A stretch of 9,406 nt of DNA from JALOAR01 sp964348605 (GCA_964348605.1 CAYGDC010000017.1:1-9406), one strand, 5' to 3'. Positions 1-6,086 are shown, counted from the stretch's first letter. The notes: generated from the letters alone by a model not told the origin. Numbers and translations: made by a program.

Positions 1-1
1 T

Positions 2-70
2 AGAAATATCTGCCCAACTAATACAGCAAATACCTGTTTTTACGAAATTGGCTCTAATTTAGCTCTCTAA
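2..70 (+). CDS. C-terminal tail of an upstream protein, possibly a pilin-like protein (5' end outside window)
   Basis: One frame is open from the left edge to a TAA at 68-70 and reads RNICPTNTANTCFYEIGSNL followed by AL-stop. The two cysteines seven residues apart and the C-F-Y-E-I-G-S-N-L ending resemble the disulfide-closed C-terminus of type IV pilin-like proteins. A pilin gene just ahead of pilB/pilC would also make sense. Only 22 codons are visible, so the diagnostic N-terminal prepilin signal and hydrophobic helix cannot be checked. It could equally be a chance open frame or the end of an unrelated extracytoplasmic protein. The pilin reading is inference from tail composition and neighbourhood. 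Confidence 0.32.
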   Translation, partial: RNICPTNTANTCFYEIGSNLAL

Positions 71-79
71 AGATAAAAA

Positions 80-93
80 CCCGCTTTCGCGGG
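80..93. repeat. GC hairpin, possible weak terminator of the upstream gene
   Basis: CCCGC-TTTC-GCGGG forms a 5-bp stem with a 4-nt loop, ten bases after the TAA at 68-70. A run of Ts occurs at 104-109, but about ten bases beyond the stem, so this is not a textbook intrinsic terminator. The same CCCGCTTTCGCGGG core recurs at 229-242 and 380-393, so it is primarily a copy of the local repeat; a terminator role is inference. Confidence 0.55.
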
Positions 94-113
94 AATACGC
101 ATTCTTTTTGTCA

Positions 114-133
114 TCCCCGCCTACGAGCGGGGA
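114..133. repeat. GC hairpin TCCCCGC / GCGGGGA
   Basis: Seven-base arms TCCCCGC (114-120) and GCGGGGA (127-133) enclose the 6-nt loop CTACGA. It is related in sequence to, but distinct from, the CCCGCTTTCGCGGG palindromes nearby, so the region carries at least two palindrome families. Confidence 0.6.
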
Positions 134-150
134 CCCAGATTTTTAAACTT

Positions 151-247
151 TTAAGCTTTGTTTTTTGTATTTTCTTAAACTTTTAGACTTTTCTACTTTT
201 AAACTTCCCGCGAAGCGGGCTCTAGATTCCCGCTTTCGCGGGAATGA
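151..247. repeat. Long direct repeat, copy A
   Basis: A ~97-bp unit with an AT-rich first half (starting TTAAGC, then TTTTTTGTATTTTCTTAAAC) and a GC-rich second half with two inverted repeats. It recurs as copy B at 305-398, with roughly five substitutions and two small indels by eye, and starts 154 bases apart. CCCGCGAAGCGGG (207-219) is nearly the exact reverse complement of CCCGCTTTCGCGGG (229-242), so the second half can fold as one long hairpin with a ~9-nt loop or as two small ones. Confidence 0.75.
226..245. repeat. 20-bp palindrome ATTCCC-N8-GGGAAT (in copy A)
   Basis: ATTCCCGCTTTCGCGGGAAT has 8-bp arms (ATTCCCGC / GCGGGAAT) around the loop TTTC. An identical copy lies at 377-396, and a copy with one eroded arm at 80-96. 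The ATTCCC-N8-GGGAAT layout is the same as that of the neisserial dRS3 repeats; that is a similarity of form, not evidence of shared origin. Confidence 0.75.
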
Positions 248-277
248 TCTCGCTTCGCGAGATCTGGCGTAGCCAGA
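246..277. repeat. Two abutting hairpins
   Basis: GATCTCGC (246-253), loop TTC, GCGAGATC (257-264) gives an 8-bp stem. It is followed directly by TCTGGC (263-268), loop GTA, GCCAGA (272-277), a 6-bp stem sharing two bases with the first. The pair sits just after copy A and is not repeated after copy B, where the sequence continues as a short lead into the next gene. Confidence 0.65.
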
Positions 278-304
278 CAGAAGGGCGGAAGCGGGGTCTA
301 TATT

Positions 305-398
305 TTAAGCTTTTTTGTATTTTCTTAAACTTTTAAACCTTTCTACTTTTAAACTTTCCGCGGAAGCAGGCTCTGGATTCCCGCTTTCGCGGGAATGA
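305..398. repeat. Long direct repeat, copy B
   Basis: Second copy of the unit at 151-247. Differences from copy A include loss of TTTG after TTAAGC, one extra G in the first GC arm, and substitutions that damage that arm (CCCGCGAAGCGGG becomes TCCGCGGAAGCAGG), while the second palindrome (377-396) is perfectly kept. The better preservation of the ATTCCC...GGGAAT palindrome hints that it is the functional or the more recently spread part. Confidence 0.75.
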
Positions 399-433
399 CG
401 GGAAGAAACATAATTTGTGATTTATCTCGCTGT

Positions 434-438
434 GAGGT
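434..438 (+). promoter_or_regulatory. Shine-Dalgarno-like GAGGT that decides the start of the next gene
   Basis: GAGGT ends six bases before the ATG at 445 but directly abuts the upstream in-frame ATG at 439. The spacing favours 445 as the true start. This is the only clear purine-rich ribosome-binding site in the window. Confidence 0.5.
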
Positions 439-444
439 ATGCTT

Positions 445-1053
445 ATGGCGAGAAATTTATTTTTTATGTCCATTCCATCTTTAATTGCTTTATTTTTTAT
501 AATCGTTATTTTAGGGACACAAGTTATAAAGCGTTCTTTTTTAGAGAAGAATCTTAAAAAAATATTCTGGATTCCGCTCGTTGCTATTTTTTCAACATCA
601 GTTGTTTTTTCTGTAATGCAATATCAAGTATGGAGAGCGCACGAGATTATGAAGTTTACTTTGGAAGGAGAGGGCGGACTTTCTTATTTTTTCTCCTTTG
701 TCTTTTTTAATCATTTTGCGTCGCATCTACTTGCGCTTGGTTTTACCGGTATTCTTATTTTACTGATGTTTTTTGCAAACAAGCGTGTCGGAGAGCGACT
801 TTTTGAACGTGAAGAAATATGGATTGCTTTTCTTGCCGGATTTCTTGTCGGATTTCCCGGGTTTTTATTTTTTCTCGCGGGGATTCTCGCGGCGTATCTG
901 TCCACGCATTTTATAAACGCGATTTTGCGAAAAACCGTTAAATCAGGGGTTATCCCTTTATATTATTTTTGGCTACCTGTGTCGGCTTCTGTTATAATTA
1001 TATCGGAAGTGTGGCTTGCGGAAACTTTATTCTGGCAGCTACTTTCCGTTTAA
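445..1053 (+). CDS. Unrecognised multi-pass membrane protein heading the pilus cluster
   Basis: I do not recognise this family. The 202-residue product (from the ATG at 445; an in-frame ATG at 439 would add two residues) is very hydrophobic. Likely membrane segments, numbered from the 445 start, are about 7-28, 41-60, 80-111 (perhaps two), 125-152 and 169-190, with basic loops near 29-39 and 113-121 that suggest those sides face the cytoplasm. It lacks the GxGD motifs of prepilin peptidase (A24), so it is not an obvious PilD. It shows no Cys or His cluster and no rhomboid or CAAX-protease motif. It lies 18 bases before pilB on the same strand, so co-transcription with pilB-pilC is likely. A pilus-related role is inference from position only. 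Confidence 0.8.
   Translation: MARNLFFMSIPSLIALFFIIVILGTQVIKRSFLEKNLKKIFWIPLVAIFSTSVVFSVMQYQVWRAHEIMKFTLEGEGGLSYFFSFVFFNHFASHLLALGFTGILILLMFFANKRVGERLFEREEIWIAFLAGFLVGFPGFLFFLAGILAAYLSTHFINAILRKTVKSGVIPLYYFWLPVSASVIIISEVWLAETLFWQLLSV
969..998 (+). promoter_or_regulatory. Candidate internal promoter ahead of pilB
   Basis: A perfect TATAAT (993-998) is preceded by TG plus one base (990-992, an extended -10), with a weak -35 match TTGGCT (969-974) 18 bases upstream. It lies in the last codons of the membrane-protein gene, about 70 bases before the pilB ATG. The DNA is AT-rich and these bases also encode a hydrophobic helix, so a chance match is quite possible. Confidence 0.35.
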
Positions 1054-1071
1054 GCGCGCGACACTAATAAA

Positions 1072-2781
1072 ATGATAAATATCCCCCAGAGTCAACTTAA
1101 AGAGATTCTTCTCAAAGAAGGTCTTATTAGCGAGGATGTGTTTGATGAAGTTACCGCGGGCGCAGAAAGATTAAAGCAAAATGTTGCGGAGGTTTTAATT
1201 TCTAAAAATATTGTTTCTGCCGATTATTTATATCAGGTATTTAGCCGTTATTTTAATATCCCTCTTGCCGAGCTTGCGCAAAAAACTATTAATGAAACAG
1301 CGCTTCATTCTTTTCCTGAATTACTTGCTCGGCAAAAAAACATCATTCTTTTTGGCGAAGAGGCAAACGGCTCTCTTTCCGCCGCGATGGAAAATCCAAC
1401 AAATCTTGAGACCATAGAATTTGTGGAGCAGTTTGTTGGCAGGAAAATAACTCCTTATTTCGCAACAGAAAGGGATTTGCATCAAGGATTCGCGTTATAC
1501 GGTAAAAAACAGTCAACTGACTACAGACAACTTATTGAAAAAAGCGTTACTGAAGCGCTAAAACTTGGAAAAAAGGGAGAAGAAGCGGTGGCTGATACTC
1601 CTATAATTGGCATAGTGGATAATGCTATTGCTTATGCGGCGAATTTACATGCTTCGGATATTCATTGTGAGATATTTGAAGATGGTATTCTTATTCGCTA
1701 CAGAATAGACGGCATTCTCTATGAAATTACAAAAATGCCCAAACTTGTTCATGCTGCTATAGTGGCTCGTATTAAATTACTTGCGGGGCTAAAAATTGAT
1801 GAGCATTATAAGCCACAGGACGGACGATTTAGATATAAAATTAGCAATCAAGCGTTTGTAGATATTCGTGTTTCTATTATGCCTACTTTTCATGGAGAGA
1901 AAGTGGAAATGCGTCTTTTAACAGCCGCCTCACGCCCACTTTCTTTTTTAGAAATAGGAATGCTTGATAATACAGTTTCCCTACTCACCGAAAATATTCG
2001 CAAAAGTTATGGAATGGTCCTAGTTTGCGGCCCTACCGGCTCTGGCAAAACAACTACTCTTTATTCGGTATTAAATGTATTAAATCGTCAGGAGGTTAAT
2101 ATAATTACTATTGAGGATCCGATAGAATACAATATTAAGTATGTTAATCAAACGCAAATTAATCCAGCAGCAGGACTTACCTTTGCAAACGGTTTGCGCG
2201 CTATTTTACGCCAAGATCCGAATATAATTTTAGTTGGTGAAATTCGCGATGATGAAACAGCTTCTATCGCTGTGCAGGCGGCGCTTACCGGACATATAGT
2301 GTTGTCGTCTCTTCACACAAATGACGCGCTCACAACCATTCCCCGTCTTATAGACATGAATATACCTCCTTTTCTTATTGCCTCTGTTTTGAATGCGGTT
2401 GTTGCCCAACGGTTAGTAAGAAAAATATGCCTAGATTGTATTTATTCTCTCTCTCCTGCGCCAGCGATAATTAGTGCATTAAAGAAACAAGCGGAAGAGA
2501 TGGGAATAGGAGAATCTTTTATCCCACCAAAGCTTGTTTACAAAGGAAAAGGATGTCTTTCTTGCGGCGGAATCGGTTATCGCGGACGAATAGGCATTTT
2601 TGAGATATTAAATGTTTCTGAAGAAATTAGACAAGAGATAGTAAGCCCTGAGTTTTCTCTTGATCGTGTTAAAAAAATTGCTCGTGAGCAAAAAATGATT
2701 TCTATGTTTGAAGATGGGTTATTCAAAGTCGAGAGAGGAATGACTACAGCGGAAGAACTTTTGCGGGTTATTAAAGCATAA
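1072..2781 (+). CDS. pilB: Type IV pilus assembly ATPase PilB (GspE/PulE family)
   Basis: Cytoplasmic hexameric ATPase that drives pilin polymerisation through the PilC platform. The 569-residue length is normal. Residues ~1-140 fit the N-terminal MshEN/T2SSE_N domain. The secretion-ATPase core carries ASDIHCE (194-200), KPQDGRF (247-253), Walker A GPTGSGKT (320-327), the Asp box TIEDPIEY (346-353), Walker B IILVGEIRDDE (385-395) and the His box TGHIVLSSLHTNDA (406-419). Two CxxC pairs (C453/C456 and C495/C498) form the tetracysteine zinc site typical of PilB/GspE and not of PilT, which together with the long N-terminus separates it from the retraction ATPase. All catalytic motifs are intact. 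The ATG at 1072 has no Shine-Dalgarno; pilC follows after 7 bases, so the two are surely one transcript. Confidence 0.96.
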   Translation: MINIPQSQLKEILLKEGLISEDVFDEVTAGAERLKQNVAEVLISKNIVSADYLYQVFSRYFNIPLAELAQKTINETALHSFPELLARQKNIILFGEEANGSLSAAMENPTNLETIEFVEQFVGRKITPYFATERDLHQGFALYGKKQSTDYRQLIEKSVTEALKLGKKGEEAVADTPIIGIVDNAIAYAANLHASDIHCEIFEDGILIRYRIDGILYEITKMPKLVHAAIVARIKLLAGLKIDEHYKPQDGRFRYKISNQAFVDIRVSIMPTFHGEKVEMRLLTAASRPLSFLEIGMLDNTVSLLTENIRKSYGMVLVCGPTGSGKTTTLYSVLNVLNRQEVNIITIEDPIEYNIKYVNQTQINPAAGLTFANGLRAILRQDPNIILVGEIRDDETASIAVQAALTGHIVLSSLHTNDALTTIPRLIDMNIPPFLIASVLNAVVAQRLVRKICLDCIYSLSPAPAIISALKKQAEEMGIGESFIPPKLVYKGKGCLSCGGIGYRGRIGIFEILNVSEEIRQEIVSPEFSLDRVKKIAREQKMISMFEDGLFKVERGMTTAEELLRVIKA

Positions 2782-2788
2782 AAAATAA

Positions 2789-3997
2789 ATGAGATATCGT
2801 TATATTGCTGCACAGCTAGATGGGAGAATGATAGATGGCGAAATAGACGCTGGCTCTGCTTCGCAAGTTCTTTCATGGATGATGGGACAAGGATATAAGC
2901 CTATTTCTATTAAAGCGCTCACAGCGGATAAAAAAAATAAAAAACAACTTTTTGTTTCCAAAATAACACTTGCTGATAAGGTTTTTCTTGTTAAGTATCT
3001 TGGCTTAATGTTAAAAGTAGGAACAGATCTCTTCCGGGCGATAGATATTTTAGTAAGTGACTTAGATAAACCAGCATTAAAATCGTTTCTTGTAGAAGTT
3101 AGGACTTCTCTAAGTCAGGGGAAGCCGTTTCATACGACCTTTGCTCAATATCCACAATATTTTTCGCCAGTTATGGTTAATCTTATAAAGTCTGGCGAAA
3201 AATCTGGTAATCTTGAGGCTGTGCTTAATAATATCGCTATCAATCTTGAAAAAGATCAGGCTTTACATAATCAAGTTAAAGCCGCGCTCATTTATCCAAT
3301 GATTCTTGTAGCCATTGCTACGCTTGTTATTATATTTATGGTTCTTTTTGTTTTACCAAGAATTGCAAATATTTTTATTCAAAGCGGTATAGATCCTCCA
3401 TTATTTTCGCGCATTGTTTTTTCCGTCGGATTATTTATGGGTGCAAATATTTATATCATTATACCTTTCATTATTGGCTTTGGTTTTGTGGTGCGATATT
3501 TATTATTTCAGCAGAAAACAGGCGTACAGTTAAGAGAAAGGATTATAGCGCGCCTACCTATTGTAAGCACCATGGTTCAGCAACTTGCTATTCAACAATT
3601 TACCTCTACTTTTGCCTCCCTTCTAAAAGCGGGCATTCCGATAGTTGAGGCGCTTGAAATTACAGCAAGCGCTGTTAGTTCTGAGGAATTAAAAAACACC
3701 TTAATTCGCATAGCAAAAGAGGGAATTAGTAAAGGACTTACTGTTGGCGAGGCATTTCGCAGAGAGGCATATTTCCCGCGAATTGTAACAAATCTTATAA
3801 CTATTTCTGAAAAAGCAGGACATATGGAAGTTACTCTAGAAACACTTTCCGATTTTTATACTAAAGAAGTCAATGCGTCAGTAAAAATTTTTGTTGCGTT
3901 TTTAGAGCCAGCGCTTTTACTTGCGCTGGGATTAATAGTTGGGCTTATTATGATTGCTGTAATAATTCCTATTACTCAAATGATTACCGCTGTTTAA
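2789..3997 (+). CDS. pilC: Type IV pilus inner-membrane platform protein PilC (GspF family)
   Basis: Polytopic membrane protein on which PilB acts during pilus assembly. The 402 residues match the usual ~400. The N-terminus (YRYIAAQLDG...GEIDA) is the conserved start of the family, supporting the ATG at 2789. Two T2SSF repeats are visible, at about 60-190 and 265-390, each with the family signature: SGEKSGNLEAVL (135-146) and ISEKAGHMEVTLETL (339-353). Membrane helices lie at about 168-190, 210-237 and 368-395, the last carrying FLEPALLLALGLIVG. It begins 7 bases after pilB. No frameshift or missing block is seen. After its stop come 61 AT-rich bases before the pilM/N gene. Confidence 0.96.
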   Translation: MRYRYIAAQLDGRMIDGEIDAGSASQVLSWMMGQGYKPISIKALTADKKNKKQLFVSKITLADKVFLVKYLGLMLKVGTDLFRAIDILVSDLDKPALKSFLVEVRTSLSQGKPFHTTFAQYPQYFSPVMVNLIKSGEKSGNLEAVLNNIAINLEKDQALHNQVKAALIYPMILVAIATLVIIFMVLFVLPRIANIFIQSGIDPPLFSRIVFSVGLFMGANIYIIIPFIIGFGFVVRYLLFQQKTGVQLRERIIARLPIVSTMVQQLAIQQFTSTFASLLKAGIPIVEALEITASAVSSEELKNTLIRIAKEGISKGLTVGEAFRREAYFPRIVTNLITISEKAGHMEVTLETLSDFYTKEVNASVKIFVAFLEPALLLALGLIVGLIMIAVIIPITQMITAV

Positions 3998-4044
3998 TTT
4001 ATCGATAAAATAACTTATACTCGTATAAATTATATATGAGTTTT

Positions 4045-4050
4045 TATAAA
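4045..4050 (+). promoter_or_regulatory. Candidate -10 box for a leaderless pilM/N transcript
   Basis: TATAAA (4045-4050) in the string TATAAATTTTTTTTATG lies 8 bases before the ATG at 4059. A transcript starting ~7 bases past the box would begin at or next to the start codon. There is no Shine-Dalgarno and no good -35. A second candidate, TATACT (4016-4021), lies further up within a small palindrome TATAC-TC-GTATA. The same arrangement occurs before lepB. The spacer is very AT-rich, so chance is a real alternative. Confidence 0.3.
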
Positions 4051-4058
4051 TTTTTTTT

Positions 4059-5591
4059 ATGAATCATATTAAAAAAACAATCCGATATATTTATTACAAA
4101 ATTATTAGAAAAATAAGCCCGATTGAAATATCTGGAGGTCTTAGCGTAAGCGATTCAGCTATCCGATATATTCGCTTTAATGAAGATGGGGTAGTAGAAG
4201 AGAGGGCATCATTGCGATTGCCGATAGGCGCTGTGAGTGAAGGCAAGATTATAAACAATGAAATTGTTGCTGGTGCACTAATTGCGCTTAGAAATAAAAT
4301 TAAGATTTCTTCCCCTAATAAAATAGAAGTTATATTTTCACTTGAGTCTGAGTCAATTTATTCTCAGTTGTTTGTTTTACCACCACTACAAGAATCTTTG
4401 TTTAGTGAAGCAGTAGAGCTGAATGCTCAGGCTATCTCGCCAATAGATATTAAAACTGCTTATTATAGCTATCAAGTTGCGGGCTTGCAGGGCAAAACCA
4501 CATCAGATGGATGCGATTTACTCGGGGCTTTTATTAAAGCTTCTGTAGCAGACGACTGGATCAGTGTTTGTAAAGCTGCTGGATTTATTCCTGTTGCCGT
4601 GGAATTTCAAACACTTTCTATCGCTCGCGCAGTTACTGAATTAGCGCAAGTTCGCGAAAGCGGGATAACGATGGTTATAAGTATTGCAAGCGAGGGCGTC
4701 AATTTTATTGTTATTAAAAATAATAATCTTTATTTTGACCATTTTTATCCATGGAAATTTATTCAAGAAAAAGATAAATCAATTTCTATAGAAAAAATAA
4801 AGCAAGTTATTCTTGGTGAATCTAATAAAGTTGCGAATTTTGCTGTAACTAAGTTTGGCGGAGCATTAAGTTCAATTCGGATAAGCGCCGAAAGCGTAAG
4901 CGAAGCAATCGTTGCTGCTTTAAAAGAACAGTATCCGACAATTCCTATTGCGGAGATAACTGTTCAGGGCAAGAAAGCTCCTTCTTTATGGCTTGCTACG
5001 CTTGGCGCAGCAAAGAGAGGTCTCTTGCTTCGTTCGGAGGATACTATGATTTCTCTTACGCCCCAACAAGTTATAGAAGAGTATAAAAATAATCAAATAA
5101 TCGAGATGATATGCTTGTGGCGAAAAATTGCTACAATTACTCTATCTTTTTTTCTTGTCATATTCTCTTTAGGAAATTTGTTTTTGAGACAAGTGTCAGT
5201 TGACGCTGGCCAACAAATCTTACGCGGCTTATCACCAGAGGAAGAACAAGAACTTAATATTTTTCGAGAAAGAGCAAATGAATTTAATAGCTCATTAGCG
5301 CTTATTAAGGACGCTCGTGCCCTAGAAAACAGCATTTATCCTTTTCTTTCTAAAATATTAACTACTGGAGAGGATATTCAAATTACTAGATTATCTTTTA
5401 AAGATATAGACTCACCGGTGGAATTAAGAGGGAGCGCCCCGTCTTCTATTGCTGCGACGCAGTTTCAAAGACGATTGGACGCAGAGCCAAATATTACTGA
5501 ATTGCGACTACCTATCGCGGACTTAGTGGCTACCTCTGATGGCCGAGTAATGTTTGTAATGTCATTCCGCATAACTAGCCTGGATTTTTAA
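4059..5591 (+). CDS. pilM: PilM-PilN fusion: actin-fold domain joined to a membrane-anchored PilN domain
   Basis: In standard systems, cytoplasmic PilM binds the INLLP-containing N-terminal tail of membrane protein PilN. Here both appear in one 510-residue chain. Residues ~24-322 resemble PilM: an opening GGLSVSDSAIRYIRF in the place of GLDIGSSSIKLVEL, a central ITMVISIASEGVNFIVI, and a closing LATLGAAKRGLL resembling the usual LGLALRG end. ISLTP (331-335) follows at once, matching the PilN INLLP position. Then come a membrane helix at ~355-377, a charged, probably coiled segment ~391-425, and a PilN-like C-terminus with VELRGSAPSSIAATQFQRRL (455-474). The acidic and glycine residues expected in the phosphate and adenosine motifs are missing, so ATP binding may be lost. 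The first 20 residues are basic. No SD is seen; the gene overlaps convergent pth by 30 bp. Domain assignment is by motif reading, firm for PilN, good for PilM. Confidence 0.82.
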   Translation: MNHIKKTIRYIYYKIIRKISPIEISGGLSVSDSAIRYIRFNEDGVVEERASLRLPIGAVSEGKIINNEIVAGALIALRNKIKISSPNKIEVIFSLESESIYSQLFVLPPLQESLFSEAVELNAQAISPIDIKTAYYSYQVAGLQGKTTSDGCDLLGAFIKASVADDWISVCKAAGFIPVAVEFQTLSIARAVTELAQVRESGITMVISIASEGVNFIVIKNNNLYFDHFYPWKFIQEKDKSISIEKIKQVILGESNKVANFAVTKFGGALSSIRISAESVSEAIVAALKEQYPTIPIAEITVQGKKAPSLWLATLGAAKRGLLLRSEDTMISLTPQQVIEEYKNNQIIEMICLWRKIATITLSFFLVIFSLGNLFLRQVSVDAGQQILRGLSPEEEQELNIFRERANEFNSSLALIKDARALENSIYPFLSKILTTGEDIQITRLSFKDIDSPVELRGSAPSSIAATQFQRRLDAEPNITELRLPIADLVATSDGRVMFVMSFRITSLDF

Positions 5592-6086
5592 TAAAGTTTT
5601 TTCTAGAGATTCTTTGTCTTGAGGCGATATCTTTTGTAGAACAAAATCGTTTGCTTTTATAGCGTGTGCTCTTCGGATACCAATTCTTAATCTCCAAAAA
5701 TTTCTTGTTTTAAGACAAGAAATAATAGATTTCACGCCATTATGCCCAGCGCTTCCTCTGTTGCGCGAAAGCTTATATGAACCAAGCATGATGTCAGAAT
5801 CGTCATGCATTATAAGAATATCTTCAGGCTTTATGTTAAAATGCTTTATTGCTGAATAAATAGCTTGCCCAGACTCATTCATGTAAGTAAGGGGGGTTAT
5901 ATAAATACAAGTTTCTGTTTTTACATATTTAAACGGTTTTTCCCCCCATATTGAAAAAGGTTTTGCCAGTTTTTTATTTCCTATAATTCTATATATAGCT
6001 TCTGCTCCTATGTTATGATATGTGCCATTATAAGATTTGCCTGGATTTCCGAGTCCTGCTATTAGTTTAAAGCTATGCTTAGTCAT
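5562..6086 (-). CDS. pth: Peptidyl-tRNA hydrolase
   Basis: Cytoplasmic enzyme that cleaves the ester bond of peptidyl-tRNAs released by stalled ribosomes, recycling tRNA. The 174 residues are slightly fewer than the ~190 typical of bacterial Pth, mainly at the C-terminus. Signature parts are all present: AGLGNPGKSY (10-19), the catalytic histidine H24 in YHNIGAEA, TYMNESG with N70, HDDSDIMLG (94-102) with the conserved Asp at 95, and GSAGHNGVKSI (111-121) with N116, followed by RLRIGI. It stands alone on the minus strand, tail-to-tail with the pilus gene (30-bp overlap) and head-to-head with lepB (52-bp gap). It stops with TGA, so UGA is not reassigned here. Upstream of its ATG there is only a weak AAGAG. 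Confidence 0.96.
   Translation of the reverse strand: MTKHSFKLIAGLGNPGKSYNGTYHNIGAEAIYRIIGNKKLAKPFSIWGEKPFKYVKTETCIYITPLTYMNESGQAIYSAIKHFNIKPEDILIMHDDSDIMLGSYKLSRNRGSAGHNGVKSIISCLKTRNFWRLRIGIRRAHAIKANDFVLQKISPQDKESLEKTLLKIQASYAE

Larger units (their letters stand above)
71..438. repeat. Non-coding, palindrome-rich repeat region
   Basis: About 370 bases without a credible gene. GC-rich inverted repeats built on CCCGC...GCGGG alternate with AT-rich tracts made of degenerate AAACTTTT units. It contains two diverged long direct repeats and at least five hairpins, listed separately. Composition differs sharply from the AT-rich coding regions on both sides. The region separates a possible upstream gene end (stop at 70) from the pilus cluster, so some hairpins may act as transcription terminators or RNA 3' ends. 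No transposase, phage or CRISPR feature is present: the repeats are not evenly spaced with unique spacers. Confidence 0.85.

Noticed and set aside
71..400. Repeats considered as a CRISPR array
   Set aside because: Only two long copies, diverged from each other, with internal hairpins and no set of equal-length repeats separated by unique spacers; no cas genes nearby.
439..444. ATG at 439 as the start of the first membrane-protein gene
   Set aside because: The GAGGT site would directly abut this ATG; spacing fits the in-frame ATG at 445 better. The difference is two residues.
2577..2876. Minus-strand 99-codon open frame across the pilB-pilC junction
   Set aside because: Antisense to the conserved zinc and C-terminal regions of PilB and the conserved PilC N-terminus; Ser/Arg-rich composition typical of shadow frames.
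4653..4665. CGCGAAAGCGGGA inside the pilM/N gene, matching one arm of the intergenic palindrome
   Set aside because: Thirteen bases only, no matching second arm, and the codons read normally (Arg-Glu-Ser-Gly region); probably chance.
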